Positions 11,260 through 20,014 of a DNA stretch of 64,000 nt are shown here, piece after piece. The position numbers were made by a program, and so were the translations under genes. The stretch is from Streptomyces cellulosae (GTDB lineage: Bacteria > Actinomycetota > Actinomycetes > Streptomycetales > Streptomycetaceae): NCBI RefSeq assembly GCF_000721105.1, contig NZ_JOEV01000025.1:248001-312000 (forward strand), in the 5' to 3' direction. Numbering within the stretch: the first letter of the stretch is position 1; each line of letters opens with the position of its first letter. A model generated the notes under the pieces. That model ran no database searches and was not told where the DNA came from. It saw only the letters and a list, made by a program, of their open reading frames with translations.

Positions 11260-11549
11260 GAGGCAAGTTGTCCCTTCAGCAGAAGATCGACCAGGGTGCG
11301 GTCGGTGTCGCTGGCCCGTACCCGAGCGGCAGCCCAGGACTGGCGGCCGACCTTGTCGGCCAGGTCGTCGAGCCGCTGCCAGTGCTCGTACCAGCGCTGG
11401 TGCCATCTGTGTTCAGGCATCGCCGACCGCAGGCCCTGGATGTGTTCGTGAAGGAGGGCGAGGCGGGGGTGGTGACCTGGGTGGACGTGTGCGTTAGGGC
11501 AGGCGAGGCAGAGCAGGAAGTCGGCTCCGCAGCCGCCGTCCGGGGCAGG
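11256..11549 (-). pseudogene. C-terminal zinc-finger tail of the second recombinase, separated by an in-frame TGA
   Basis: Directly after the TGA at 11550-11552 the same frame stays open for 97 further codons and reads as clear protein: GGCGADFLLCLACPNAHVHP, then PRLALLHEHIQGLRSAMPEH and ending TLVDLLLKGQLAS. It stops by an ATGA overlap with the next gene, exactly as expected if the second recombinase normally extends to 11256. The CxxxxxxCxxC and HVHPGH set completes a zinc-binding motif whose first cysteine (TADC) lies before the TGA. No start codon with a binding site precedes it. It is best read as the lost tail of a 577-residue protein, unless the TGA is read through or is a sequencing error. 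Confidence 0.75.
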
Positions 11550-12989
11550 TCATGGGGTGGTGGTTTCGTCCGCGCAGTCCGCGGTCCCGGTCTGCCCGTG
11601 GGCCGGGTCCGGAGCTTGAGCGAGGTGGCCGCCGAAGAAGATCTTCTGCGCCTGGTCGAGAGCTTCGAGCGCGCCGTCTTCGAAGGTCTGCTGCGAGGCT
11701 TGCCGGACTTTTTGGTCGGGCAGCACGTAGACGCTCTCGTGCGTCCCCTGCGTGTGCTGGAGAGGCTTGCCCTCCCGAGTCACCGTTGTGCGTCGGATCT
11801 GGCGGAAGGGCGAGCCGTTCAGCTTGTGTTCGATCGCCCAGGACTTTCCGTCGACACCCGAGACACCGAGAACGATCGGGCCTACTGCCGGGGGACGGTC
11901 CATGTCCTTGCGTCCGCCCTTCTGCCGAACCGCGCGGGCTGCCATCAACAGGTCTGTGCCTGGAGCCAGTTGGGCAGCCAGGAGTCGACCGTGGAGCGTG
12001 GCCTGCAGTGCCTGCGTGATCAATCGCCCTGGCGAGTCGCCCCCGGAGTCGGTGATGTTCTCCGTGGAGAACCAGCGGCCGTTCCCGGCCCGGCGCTTCT
12101 CGACCTTCACGTGGTAGGTCACGTTCGTGCTCTCCGCGACCGACGGAGCCCTGGTCGGGGCCGGCATACGGTCATAGACGGAGAGGTTCCAGCCGAAGCG
12201 ATCGGTCAGCAGTACGGCCAGAGCTGTCAGCTCCGACGGGGTCAGGAACAGTCGGCCCCACGTGTGCGCGATGTCGCGGCCACCAAGCAATCCGCGGTGG
12301 GTGACGGCCTGCCGACCACTCGGCAACTGCGTACGGGGCACGTCCCCGACACGAGCCACATGGTCCAGCGCTTCCCCGAGCTGCCAGTCACGGCTGCCCT
12401 CATCCAGGGCTCCCGCCCGCCACCGCTCCAGCAGTTCACTGTTCTCCCGGATCCTGAGCCAGGCAGCCCGGAACTGACGGCCTGCTGCCAGCAGCACGTG
12501 CTCGCGTTCCGCCTCGTCGTAGGACTTCCTGACGGGCTTGGGTGCGGGAACGCGACGGGCCAGCTCCTCTGCGACCGGCCCTTCGCTCAACCGGGGGTCG
12601 CTGCGGAGTATCCGATGGACTACCCGCAGCGTGGTGCGACCGGTGTTCGTGCTGATGTTCTGCAGCCGCCAGCGCTTGAGCGTCGCCGCGTCCAGACCGG
12701 TCAGATCCTCGGGAGGAGTGTCGAGACCGGAGATGAACTCGGCGAACATCTTCAGCCTGTTCCAGGCGGCTGTGGCGCTGTAGTGGCTGGCCCACTTCGC
12801 TCGCCGGGCAGCGAACACCGTTGCCAGAGAGCGCTGCATCGGCTCCGGGACGGGCAGGTCGGAGAAGACGAAGTCCTTTCCGTGGCCAGCCTTGTTGACG
12901 ATGGTGACCACCAGGCCGCTGGCAGCGAGCGGTGGCTCGAAAGTGAAGTCGGTCGACGGCAGGACCGCCCGACGCCCGCGACGGCTCAT
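11550..12989 (-). CDS. tyrosine recombinase-like protein, second gene of the element operon (truncated by TGA)
   Basis: This frame encodes 479 residues to a TGA at 11550. It has an N-terminal core-binding-like region (WNRLKMFAEFISGLD) and a conserved tail FRQIRRTTVTREGKP followed by QHTQGTHESVYVLPD. That tail lines up in spacing with the Arg, GH and nucleophile-Tyr region of diverged tyrosine recombinases, but the usual HxxR is not intact. The ATG overlaps the stop of the first recombinase (ATGA), giving translational coupling. Coding continues past the TGA in the same frame to 11256 (separate entry), so the intact protein was probably 577 residues. Loss of the zinc-binding tail may impair transposition; that is inference. 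Confidence 0.78.
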   Translation of the reverse strand: MSRRGRRAVLPSTDFTFEPPLAASGLVVTIVNKAGHGKDFVFSDLPVPEPMQRSLATVFAARRAKWASHYSATAAWNRLKMFAEFISGLDTPPEDLTGLDAATLKRWRLQNISTNTGRTTLRVVHRILRSDPRLSEGPVAEELARRVPAPKPVRKSYDEAEREHVLLAAGRQFRAAWLRIRENSELLERWRAGALDEGSRDWQLGEALDHVARVGDVPRTQLPSGRQAVTHRGLLGGRDIAHTWGRLFLTPSELTALAVLLTDRFGWNLSVYDRMPAPTRAPSVAESTNVTYHVKVEKRRAGNGRWFSTENITDSGGDSPGRLITQALQATLHGRLLAAQLAPGTDLLMAARAVRQKGGRKDMDRPPAVGPIVLGVSGVDGKSWAIEHKLNGSPFRQIRRTTVTREGKPLQHTQGTHESVYVLPDQKVRQASQQTFEDGALEALDQAQKIFFGGHLAQAPDPAHGQTGTADCADETTTP

Positions 12990-14527
12990 CGGCCGGCCAC
13001 CGGCAGCCGGTCGACGATGACGTCAATGTCCTGGATCCCGGCCGACTCCTTCGCGAGCCGCGCGAACACACCGTCGATGTCCTCGACCTCGCGGTCGGGC
13101 CCGTCGGCCTCGGCCGTCGCCAGGATCGACTCGAGCTGCAGGTGCGCGACGGGAGCCAGGTAATGACGCTTGGTCGTCTCGACGTCCGAGTGCCCGAGGA
13201 GGGTCTTGACCAGCCACCAGGGATCACCGAACAGCATCGAGAAATCCCGGCGGTCCTGCGCGGTCAACCCGAAGCGGGCTTCCATCAGCTGGTTCAGCAC
13301 GATGAGCATGTACAGCGCGAAGGAGTGACGCGTGGAGTGCGGGGTCGCGTACGGCGTCCGGCCCCGGACTTCTGCGGCTCGGAGGTTCCGTCCCACTTTC
13401 CGCTCGGCGGGGGTCAACAGAACCTCTTCGCAGCGCAGGTTCGCCGTGGTGAACACCGTGTTCCAACGGTCGGGAAGCATCGGCAAGCCCTGCTCGGTCA
13501 GCCACAGCCACGCAGGTTCCGGCCCCTCCGGGCCTTCGAGGAACAGCCACTGCCGTTCCCGCCAGCCCAGATGGGTCAAGTACTGATGGCCCTCGACACC
13601 ATTTCGGTCCACCCAGAAGACTCTCGGTGCCCGGCCGCGGGTCACCTTCGTGACCAGGCGCATCTGCTCAACCCGCTCGTAGCGGCCCATCTGCTGAGCA
13701 CGCTTCACCGCCCAAGCCCGCTCCGACTGCACATAGGTTTCGACCTGCCGCAGGGCATCCAGCGAGGTGTAGAAGGTGCGGCCGTTCTTCGATCGGGTCA
13801 CCGCCCCGGCGAGCTGGCCGTGCTGGTAGCGCACGTGCTGCAACCGCTGAGCGGGCAGCTCGAACGTCAAAAGCGACCCGCCTTCCTGTCGCCGAAGCCC
13901 CGAGCTCAGGATGAACTGCACAAACGAGGTGTTACGGGCCTCGGTCCGCGCATCCCATCCCCAACTCGGCACCCCGTCGCGGCCGTGACCGCGCAGGCCG
14001 ACGTCCGACCACAAGCTCCACGTACGCGGTGTCAGCCACGACACCCGGGCACTGACCGAGTCAGCCGCACGGTCCTCCCGCCGGGACGCGTCCACCGGCC
14101 GCGGGCTCACCCTCGCCCACTTGAACAGGCGGGTGAAGGCGGCGGCCTCACGGTTCCATTTCGACCCGCTGATTCGCTCGGGATTCTGCGGAGCATCACA
14201 GCGCCAGGTCCTGTAGTTCAGCAGGTCCTGCTCGGAGGCCCGGCGCCAGTCGATCCCGCGCGACGACAGGAACGTCAGGAGGATCCGAATGTCCGTGGCG
14301 TAGTTCCGCTTCGTCTCCCGTGCAAGGAAACGGAAGTGCTTCGAGAGAACGAACTCCAACAAGTCGGAGTCAATGGTGAAATCTGGAGCGATGAAGACAG
14401 GATCACCCGGCATCAAGCCGATCCGCTCGACAGCCCTCGGCAGGTCCTCGACCCCCAGCACTCCCGCATCAGGAAGCGTCCCCCACCGGCCCGGGTCGGG
14501 CACCCACACCACATGCCACTCGCTCAC
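12986..14527 (-). CDS. tyrosine recombinase/integrase, first gene of the element operon (TnpA-like)
   Basis: A 513-residue integrase with the full catalytic set: Arg in SSGLRRQEGG, HxxR in HSTRHSFAL, and GH followed by the nucleophile tyrosine in LLGHSDVETTKRHYL. The N-terminal part carries a core-binding SAM-like region (LVEFVLSKHFRFLARETKRNY-type helices near residues 60-100). It is the best candidate for the strand-exchange enzyme acting at AGTGGTG. The GTG at 14527 follows GGGAGGGG and lies only 45 bp inside the right border, so its promoter must be within the element end or in the host gene. It starts the chain of four genes joined by 4-bp overlaps. Confidence 0.88.
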   Translation of the reverse strand: MSEWHVVWVPDPGRWGTLPDAGVLGVEDLPRAVERIGLMPGDPVFIAPDFTIDSDLLEFVLSKHFRFLARETKRNYATDIRILLTFLSSRGIDWRRASEQDLLNYRTWRCDAPQNPERISGSKWNREAAAFTRLFKWARVSPRPVDASRREDRAADSVSARVSWLTPRTWSLWSDVGLRGHGRDGVPSWGWDARTEARNTSFVQFILSSGLRRQEGGSLLTFELPAQRLQHVRYQHGQLAGAVTRSKNGRTFYTSLDALRQVETYVQSERAWAVKRAQQMGRYERVEQMRLVTKVTRGRAPRVFWVDRNGVEGHQYLTHLGWRERQWLFLEGPEGPEPAWLWLTEQGLPMLPDRWNTVFTTANLRCEEVLLTPAERKVGRNLRAAEVRGRTPYATPHSTRHSFALYMLIVLNQLMEARFGLTAQDRRDFSMLFGDPWWLVKTLLGHSDVETTKRHYLAPVAHLQLESILATAEADGPDREVEDIDGVFARLAKESAGIQDIDVIVDRLPVAGR

Positions 14528-14571
14528 AGTCGCCCCTCCCTTGATGCGTGAACACATTCAATCATCAGGGA

Positions 14572-14578
14572 AGTGGTG
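14572..14578 (+). repeat. right junction core (attR), AGTGGTG
   Basis: The second copy of the 7-bp AGTGGTG. The base after it (G) begins GCAC, restoring TGG TGG CAC (Trp-Trp-His) of the peptidase gene. The A preceding the repeat differs from the G at the left junction. Confidence 0.75.
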
Positions 14579-14660
14579 GCACTGGTCGTACGGCGACCGC
14601 TACTGGGCCCTGACGACCGGGGCGCCCGCGGCCCTCTACGGTCCGGGAGAACTCGGCTGA
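14572..14660 (+). pseudogene. VanX-like M15 dipeptidase, 3' fragment displaced by the insertion
   Basis: This 89-bp stretch encodes KWWHWSYGDRYWALTTGAP, then AALYGPGELG and a stop. It is the canonical C-terminus of VanX-type peptidases, including the EWWH-motif histidine that binds zinc, and has no start of its own. Spliced to 7114-7682 at the shared AGTGGTG, it gives a 651-bp gene of 216 residues, close to the ~200 of VanX. It marks the right border of the element. Confidence 0.9.
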
Positions 14661-14681
14661 CCCGTCGGCCGGCCCGCCGCG

Positions 14682-15644
14682 TCAGGCGGCGAACGCGTTC
14701 ACACCCGTCAGCTGCGCCGACAGCTCCCACAGGCGGGCGGCCTGCTCCGGGTCCGTCCCCCAGTCCTTCACACCGACTCCCGCGCCGTCCGCGGGCGCGG
14801 GCTCGGCGATGTCGCAGTCCTCGAGGTAGACCCCGCCCATCCCGTCCAGCTGTGGCGAGGTCGCGGCCCAGACCTGGGTGGCGGAGCCCTGCTGAGGGGT
14901 CTTGAAGCCCTCGGGGTTCAGGACGTTGCCGTCCTCGTCGATCCAGCCGCGTTCCACCATCTCCTGCTTCGGCAGATGCCGCTGCAGGGGCGTCAGGATG
15001 CCGCCGGGGTGCAGGGAGAAGGCACGCACTCCCCGGTCGCGGGCGAGCGCGTCGAGGTGGACGGCGAACAGCACGTTCGCTGTCTTGGCCTGCCCGTAGG
15101 CCTCCCACTTGTCGTATCCCCGCTGCCAGTGGACGTCGTCCCAGCGCATCCCCGAGAAGTGGTGGGCGCGCGAGGACACGGAGACGACGCGTGCGCCGCC
15201 CGGCTCGATCGCCGGCCACAGACGGTTGACGAGGGCGAAGTGGCCGAGGTGGTTGGTGGCGAACTGCGCTTCCCAGCCGGGCCCGATCCGGGTCTCGGGA
15301 CAAGCCATGATGCCCGCGCTGTCGATGACGAAGTCGAGGGTCCGTCCGGAGGTGAGGAACCGGTCGGCGAACGCGCGCACGCTCTCCAGGTCGCCGAGGT
15401 CGAGCGCGTCCGTCTCGACGCCGTCGACACCGGCGAGGTTCTCGCGGGCGGTCTCCGGGCGGCGAGCCGGCACGACGACCTGGGCGCCGGCCTTGGCGAG
15501 CGCGCGGGTCGTCTCCAGGCCGAGGCCGGAGTAGCCGCCGGTCACCAGGGCGAGCCGTCCGGTCAGGTCGATGCCGGTGAGGACGTCGTCGGCGGTGCTG
15601 CGGGCGCCGAACCCCGAACCGATCTTGTGCTGTGCTGTGCTCAT
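14682..15644 (-). CDS. SDR family oxidoreductase (retinol-dehydrogenase-like)
   Basis: A 320-residue classical short-chain dehydrogenase. The NAD(P)-binding TGGYSGLG (about residues 38-45), DSAG in the NNAG position, catalytic YGQAK (Tyr/Lys) and SLHPGGI after the active site are all present. The N-terminal ~30 residues and the EAQFATNHLGHFALVNRL block are typical of actinobacterial SDRs annotated as oxidoreductases acting on unknown alcohols or ketones. The ATG at 15644 lacks a strong ribosome binding site. The gene stands alone immediately right of the element and runs toward it. Confidence 0.85.
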   Translation of the reverse strand: MSTAQHKIGSGFGARSTADDVLTGIDLTGRLALVTGGYSGLGLETTRALAKAGAQVVVPARRPETARENLAGVDGVETDALDLGDLESVRAFADRFLTSGRTLDFVIDSAGIMACPETRIGPGWEAQFATNHLGHFALVNRLWPAIEPGGARVVSVSSRAHHFSGMRWDDVHWQRGYDKWEAYGQAKTANVLFAVHLDALARDRGVRAFSLHPGGILTPLQRHLPKQEMVERGWIDEDGNVLNPEGFKTPQQGSATQVWAATSPQLDGMGGVYLEDCDIAEPAPADGAGVGVKDWGTDPEQAARLWELSAQLTGVNAFAA

Positions 15645-15975
15645 GACCGCGACGCTACGGATTGGAGTGCGCTCGAAGTCAAGTGTGCCCCGTCGGCTCG
15701 CGGCTTCGGGCACCGCTCCGGACATGGCTTCGGGCACGGCTCCGGACAAGGGAAAGCCCCGACCGGACGGGGGAATCACGGTCGGGGCGGCTCAGGTGTG
15801 GGTGCGGATGGCGGTCGCCTCTCGGCGAAAGGCTCCACAGGGCTTCAGCCGAACGATCGTCCCTGTGGGCAAAAGGTGAGGCCCGGGGACACTGTCCCAT
15901 CCACACCCACGGTCTGTTCAACGGACAACCACCCCTGGGTGTTCCTCGGTTGGTCCTGTTACGGGGTGATCCGTG
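15645..15975. other. intergenic region with short direct repeats and hairpins
   Basis: No gene is supported in this 331 bp. It contains two near-identical copies of GGCTTCGGGCAC-GCTCCGGACA (about 15700-15748), the strong hairpin listed at 15756-15788, and a second inverted repeat CCACAGGG/CCCTGTGG at 15835-15868. It must hold the promoter of the SDR gene and the 3' end signals of the FUSC gene. Confidence 0.5.
15756..15788. terminator. hairpin downstream of the FUSC gene
   Basis: Perfect 10-bp arms GCCCCGACCG and CGGTCGGGGC enclose a 13-base loop. The hairpin lies about 190 bp past the 3' end of the minus-strand FUSC gene and upstream of the SDR gene, consistent with a transcription terminator between them. 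Confidence 0.5.
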
Positions 15976-17160
15976 TCACTGGTCCCCGGTGCCCGGAACA
16001 GTCTCGGTCCAGAGGTTCTCGGCCTGCAGCAACAAGGTGCCCAGGACGGTCACCGGGGCGGCCCCCTGGGACGCGTACTCACGCAACTCCTTCTGCAACC
16101 GCTCGTGCAGGTCCCACATGGCGTCCTCGATCCCGCCGTCCGGACGGGTGTCCTCGCGGGGGTCCAGCAGTCGGCGGCTCTCCGCGTGGCACGCGTCCCC
16201 GATGAGATCCAGGAGACGCGCGTACGAGCGCAGTGCCGGGCCGTCGGGCGGGGCCGGTGTGCGGCCGTCGTCGGCCGCGACCGTCAGCGTCCGGGTCAGG
16301 GCCGCGATGTGGCCGGTGACCCGGCTCCAGCGTTCGTCCTCCTCCGCGGGCGGTACAGACTGCGGCGGGAGCCGGCGGGCGGCGCGCAGGGGGCCGGCGG
16401 TCAGCCGCAGGCTCTCCTGGCTCCAGCCGCGGGCCGACCGCAGCGCGTCCAGGCGCCGCTCCAGACGGGCCGCGCAGCTCGACCAGTGGGCGGCGGTCTG
16501 CCCGTCCCAGTCGCCCTCGCTCAGGTCGCCGGCGATGCGGTGCAGCACATCCCCCGCCTCCTGAGGGAGCGCTGCCAGGTTCTCCCGCACGTCCCGCAGA
16601 TGGATCGGCGGGAAGACGAGGGCGTTGACGGTGACACCGATCACCGCGCCCAGCACCGCCTGTCCCACCCGGTGCCCGACCGCCGACGCCGAGACCGTTC
16701 CGGAGGCGAGGGTGAAGACGGCGGTCGTCGCCCCGTAGATGCCCTGGTCGCCGAAGCGGTGCCAGTTCGAGAGCAGCATCAGCACCGGCACGGACAGGGC
16801 CAGCGCGCCCAGGGTGTCCCCGGTGAGCGCCTGGGCGCCCGACGCCAGCAGGGTCCCGGCACAGATGGCCGTGCACTGCTGCCCGGCCTGCCGCAGCGAG
16901 CTGTAGACGGTGGCCTGCACCAGCACCAGCGCCACCCAGGGCGCCATCAGGGCCATCGGGTCGCCGAGCCAGTCGCTCGCCACGTACCAGGCGATCAGTG
17001 CCGCCCCGGCCGCCTTCAGCGACTGCACGACCAGATCGCGCTCCCTGCCGGGCCCGTGCCAGGCTGCTCGGCCTGCCCGCAGTACGATCCGCGCCTCCCG
17101 CCGCAGCGCATCGGCCGGACGGCCACCGTGGGGTCGTACCGCATCTGTCAAACGCGTCAT
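15976..17160 (-). CDS. FUSC family / aromatic acid exporter-like membrane protein
   Basis: A 394-residue membrane protein of the same build as the one at 904-2157. N-terminal helices span about residues 30-190 (LMAPWVALVLVQATVYSSLR, GTLLASGAQALTG, VLGAVIGVTVNALVFPPIH) and are followed by a soluble helical C-terminal half. FUSC/ArAE proteins are putative efflux permeases, partner and substrate unknown. The ATG at 17160 begins the family-typical MTRLTDAVRPHGG N-terminus, although the binding site is weak. It runs toward the SDR gene and is separated from it by hairpins. Confidence 0.78.
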   Translation of the reverse strand: MTRLTDAVRPHGGRPADALRREARIVLRAGRAAWHGPGRERDLVVQSLKAAGAALIAWYVASDWLGDPMALMAPWVALVLVQATVYSSLRQAGQQCTAICAGTLLASGAQALTGDTLGALALSVPVLMLLSNWHRFGDQGIYGATTAVFTLASGTVSASAVGHRVGQAVLGAVIGVTVNALVFPPIHLRDVRENLAALPQEAGDVLHRIAGDLSEGDWDGQTAAHWSSCAARLERRLDALRSARGWSQESLRLTAGPLRAARRLPPQSVPPAEEDERWSRVTGHIAALTRTLTVAADDGRTPAPPDGPALRSYARLLDLIGDACHAESRRLLDPREDTRPDGGIEDAMWDLHERLQKELREYASQGAAPVTVLGTLLLQAENLWTETVPGTGDQ

Positions 17161-17218
17161 GCACGGTGGGTATCCGCGCGGACCGTTCCCTCACGTCACC
17201 TCGGTCAGGTCCTCCGGT

Positions 17219-17875
17219 TCACGCCAGCGGGCTGTCCGCCAGGGAGGCCAGCAGGTCCGCGGGGTCGTCGTAGATCTCGGCCGCCCCCGCCTTCTCCAGG
17301 TCGGCGCGGGGGATGCCGCCGCACAGGACGCCCACGCAGCGCACCCCGGCCCGGCTGCCCGCCCGCATGTCCCAGACGGTGTCGCCGACGAAGACCGCCT
17401 GCTCGGCGGGTACGCCGACCAGGCCCAGGGCGTGCTCGACGGGCTCGGGGGCGGGTTTGCCCTGGTCGACGTCGTCGGCGCTCGCCGTGTCGGCGATCGC
17501 GTCGTCCGCGTCGATCGCGCGGCGCAGCGCGGACAGTTCGGCGCCGCCCGCCGACGTGGCGAGCACCACCGTCCAGCCGTCCTGGTGGAGGCGGCGCAGC
17601 AGCCGCCCGGCGTCCCGGAAGGCGGGCAGCCGGTCGAAGTACTGCCCGTACAACGCCTTGTGGGCGGCGCTGAGTTCCTCGTCCCGGCTCTTGTCCCGGC
17701 CGTCGCCGAGGAGGTGGGCGATCAGGTCGGTGGAGCCGAGTCCGACCGCCCGGTGGACGGCGTGCATCGGCACCTCGTGCCCGGCCTGCCGGAAGGCCTC
17801 CCACCACGTCACCACATGCAGGTGGTTGGTGTCGACGAGGGTTCCGTCGACGTCGAACACCGCGGCCCGTCCCAT
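17219..17875 (-). CDS. HAD family hydrolase (phosphoglycolate phosphatase-like)
   Basis: A 218-residue HAD phosphatase with motif I DVDGTLVDTNH (nucleophile Asp), motif II in VVLATSAGG, motif III Lys in GKPAPEP and motif IV GDTVWDM. The cap is helical (C1), as in phosphoglycolate phosphatase and beta-phosphoglucomutase relatives, so a small phosphate ester is the likely substrate. Two ATGs 21 bp apart, each preceded by a nearly identical AGGACGGACG, leave the start open between 17875 and 17896. The shorter start matches the usual MGRAAVFDVDG. The gene follows the FUSC-PHP region on the same strand with no tight coupling. Confidence 0.85.
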   Translation of the reverse strand: MGRAAVFDVDGTLVDTNHLHVVTWWEAFRQAGHEVPMHAVHRAVGLGSTDLIAHLLGDGRDKSRDEELSAAHKALYGQYFDRLPAFRDAGRLLRRLHQDGWTVVLATSAGGAELSALRRAIDADDAIADTASADDVDQGKPAPEPVEHALGLVGVPAEQAVFVGDTVWDMRAGSRAGVRCVGVLCGGIPRADLEKAGAAEIYDDPADLLASLADSPLA

Positions 17876-17992
17876 GCGTCCGTCCTCTCGTCCCATACGT
17901 CCGTCCTTCCGTCCACGCGCCCGTCCACCTGACGCCCGCCTTGTCGTCCGTACCGACCGAGCGGCACGTCGGGCGTCACGGCGAGTACCACG

Positions 17993-19030
17993 TCAGCCGC
18001 CCGCCACGCGGTCCGGAGTGCGGCCCTGGCGGGTCCAGGCCAGCAACTCCCGCATCGACCAGGTGGTGACCACGCGCTCCGGCGGCACCCCGCACTCCTC
18101 GGCCCGCGCGCACCCGTGGATCTGCCAGTCCAGCTGGCCGGGCGCGTGCGCGTCGGTGTCGACCGAGAACAGCACGCCCGCCTCCAAGGCCGTGCGCAGC
18201 AGCCGCCGGGGCGGGTCGAGCCGCTCGGGGCGGCTGTTGATCTCGACGGCCGTGCCGGACTCGGCGCAAGCGGCGAAGACCTCGTCCGCGTCGAACTCCG
18301 ACTCGGGCCGCCCCCGCCCCGTCACCAGCCGCCCGGTGCAGTGCCCCAGGACGTCCGCGTGCGGATCGCGTACGGCGGCCACCATGCGCCGGGTCATCGA
18401 ACGGGCGTCCATCCGCAGCTTGGAGTGCACGGACACCACCACGACGTCCAGCTGATCGAGCAGCTCGGGCTCCTGGTCGAGCGAGCCGTCGTCGAGGATG
18501 TCGCACTCGATGCCGGTCAGCAGCCTGAACGGCGCCCAGGTCTCGTTCAGCTCCGCCACCACCTCCAGCTGCCGGCGCAGCCGCTCCGGCGACAGACCGC
18601 GTGCCACGGTCAGCCGGGGCGAGTGGTCGGTCAGCACGGCCCATTCGTGGCCGAGACCCGCCGCCGCCCGGCCCATCTCCTCGATCGGGCTGCCACCGTC
18701 CGACCAGTCCGAGTGCAGGTGGCAGTCCCCGCGCAGCAGTGCCCGCAGCCGCTCTCCGTCCCGGCCCGGGGGATCGACGGCCTCGCCCTCCAGCTTCTCC
18801 AGATAGCCGGGGACCCGGCCCTCCAGAGCCTCGCGCACCACCTGGGCGGTCTTCGGTCCGACGCCCTTGAGCGTCTCCAGGGTTCCGGCGTGGGCCCGCT
18901 CGCGCACCTCCTCGTCCGGCAGCGCGGACAGCACCCGGGACGCCGTACGGAAGGCGCGCACGCGGTAGGTGGGCTCACGGGACCGTTCCAGCAGGAACGC
19001 GATCCGGTCCAGGGCCTCGACGGGATCCAT
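17993..19030 (-). CDS. PHP domain protein with N-terminal helix-hairpin-helix (PolX-like without polymerase)
   Basis: A 345-residue protein. The N-terminus has the PolX-type 8-kDa/HhH region (LDRIAFLLERSREPTYRVRA; LKGVGPKTAQVV near residues 53-64). The C-terminus is a PHP metal-dependent phosphoesterase with DCHLHSDWSDGG, LTDHSP, HSKLRM, GHCTGR, EINSRPER and DTDAHAPGQL. The polymerase palm of family X enzymes is missing, so this is a stand-alone HhH-PHP form, plausibly a DNA-end-processing exonuclease or phosphatase. That function is inference from PolX, in which the PHP domain is a 3'-5' exonuclease. The ATG at 19030 is well placed. Confidence 0.85.
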   Translation of the reverse strand: MDPVEALDRIAFLLERSREPTYRVRAFRTASRVLSALPDEEVRERAHAGTLETLKGVGPKTAQVVREALEGRVPGYLEKLEGEAVDPPGRDGERLRALLRGDCHLHSDWSDGGSPIEEMGRAAAGLGHEWAVLTDHSPRLTVARGLSPERLRRQLEVVAELNETWAPFRLLTGIECDILDDGSLDQEPELLDQLDVVVVSVHSKLRMDARSMTRRMVAAVRDPHADVLGHCTGRLVTGRGRPESEFDADEVFAACAESGTAVEINSRPERLDPPRRLLRTALEAGVLFSVDTDAHAPGQLDWQIHGCARAEECGVPPERVVTTWSMRELLAWTRQGRTPDRVAGG

Positions 19031-19127
19031 GGGTCACCCTCACCTCCACCTCCAGAGTTCCCCAGCTCCCCGGGGGCCGCACGACGGGCGGGCCGCCGCC
19101 TGCCGCGGGCCGTGCGGCGCGGGGGCG

Positions 19128-19152
19128 GTTTGTCCGGTACCCGGCCGGGTAC
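19128..19152 (+). promoter_or_regulatory. sigma-B-type (general stress) promoter
   Basis: GTTT at 19128-19131, a 15-base gap and GGGTAC at 19147-19152 match the Streptomyces sigma-B-family consensus (GNNT, 14-16 bases, GGGTAY). Transcription would begin near 19160, leaving ~40 nt before the SDR start at 19198. Confidence 0.6.
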
Positions 19153-19197
19153 TGGCGATGCCTCATCACCTCGGCCGCGTCCACGAGGAGGCCTGAC

Positions 19198-20007
19198 ATG
19201 TCCGCTCCCACCGCACCGCGCAGCAAGGTGGCCCTGATCACCGGTGCCGACTCCGGCATCGGCAGGGCCACCGCCGTCCGACTGGCCCGGGCGGGGATGG
19301 ACGTCGGCATCACGTGGCACAGCGACCTCAAGGGCGCCGAGGAGACCGCCGAGGAGGTCCGCGCCCACGGGCAGCGGGCCGCCGTGGCCCAGATGGACCT
19401 GACCCGGCTGCCCACCGCCGCCGGGACCGTCGACGAACTGTGCGACCGGCTCGGCCGTCTCGACGTCCTGGTCAACAACGCCGGTACGGGCACCATGACG
19501 CCCTTCCTCGACCTGGAGCTGGACGATGTCCGCGAGGTCCTCGACGTGGACCTGGTCGGCCCCTTCCTGTGCGGGCAGAAGGCGGCCCGGCACATGATCC
19601 GGCAGGGCGACGGGGGCCGGATCGTCAACGTGACCTCCGTCCACGAACACCAGCCGCGGGTGGGCGCCGCGCCGTACTGCGCGGCCAAGGGCGGCCTGGG
19701 ACTGCTCACCCAGGTCATGGCCCTGGAGCTGGCCGAGTACGGCATCACCGTGAACGCGGTGGCGCCCGGAGAGATCGCCACACCGATGACCGGCCAGGAG
19801 GACTCCGACCCGCACACCGAGAACCGCCCCGGTGTTCCCCTCGGCCGCCCCGGGGACGCCCGCGAGGTGGCGGCCGTGATCGCCTTCCTGGCCGGCCCGG
19901 AGGCCACGTACGTCACGGGGGCCTCCTGGAGCGTGGACGGCGGCATGCTCCGGATGGGCCCGCAGGCCGGGTCGCACCTGGGCAGCGACGAGTGGCGGCG
20001 GCCCTGA
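19198..20007 (+). CDS. SDR family oxidoreductase (glucose 1-dehydrogenase-like)
   Basis: A 269-residue classical SDR with TGADSGIG (cofactor loop, about 15-22), NNAG, the VTSVHEHQP segment, YCAAKGG (catalytic Tyr and Lys), NAVAPGEIATPM and a C-terminal GASWSVDGGM. This is the pattern of NAD(P) sugar or polyol dehydrogenases such as glucose 1-dehydrogenase. The C-terminus has ~25 extra residues. The ATG at 19198 follows GAGGAGG, and a sigma-B-like promoter lies just upstream, suggesting osmotic or general stress induction. The exact substrate cannot be read from sequence. Confidence 0.88.
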   Translation: MSAPTAPRSKVALITGADSGIGRATAVRLARAGMDVGITWHSDLKGAEETAEEVRAHGQRAAVAQMDLTRLPTAAGTVDELCDRLGRLDVLVNNAGTGTMTPFLDLELDDVREVLDVDLVGPFLCGQKAARHMIRQGDGGRIVNVTSVHEHQPRVGAAPYCAAKGGLGLLTQVMALELAEYGITVNAVAPGEIATPMTGQEDSDPHTENRPGVPLGRPGDAREVAAVIAFLAGPEATYVTGASWSVDGGMLRMGPQAGSHLGSDEWRRP

Positions 20008-20014
20008 GACCGGG

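Noticed and set aside
11268..13163. A 631-residue plus-strand ORF opposite the second recombinase
   Set aside because: Antisense open frame caused by high GC; no start context and no recognisable motif.
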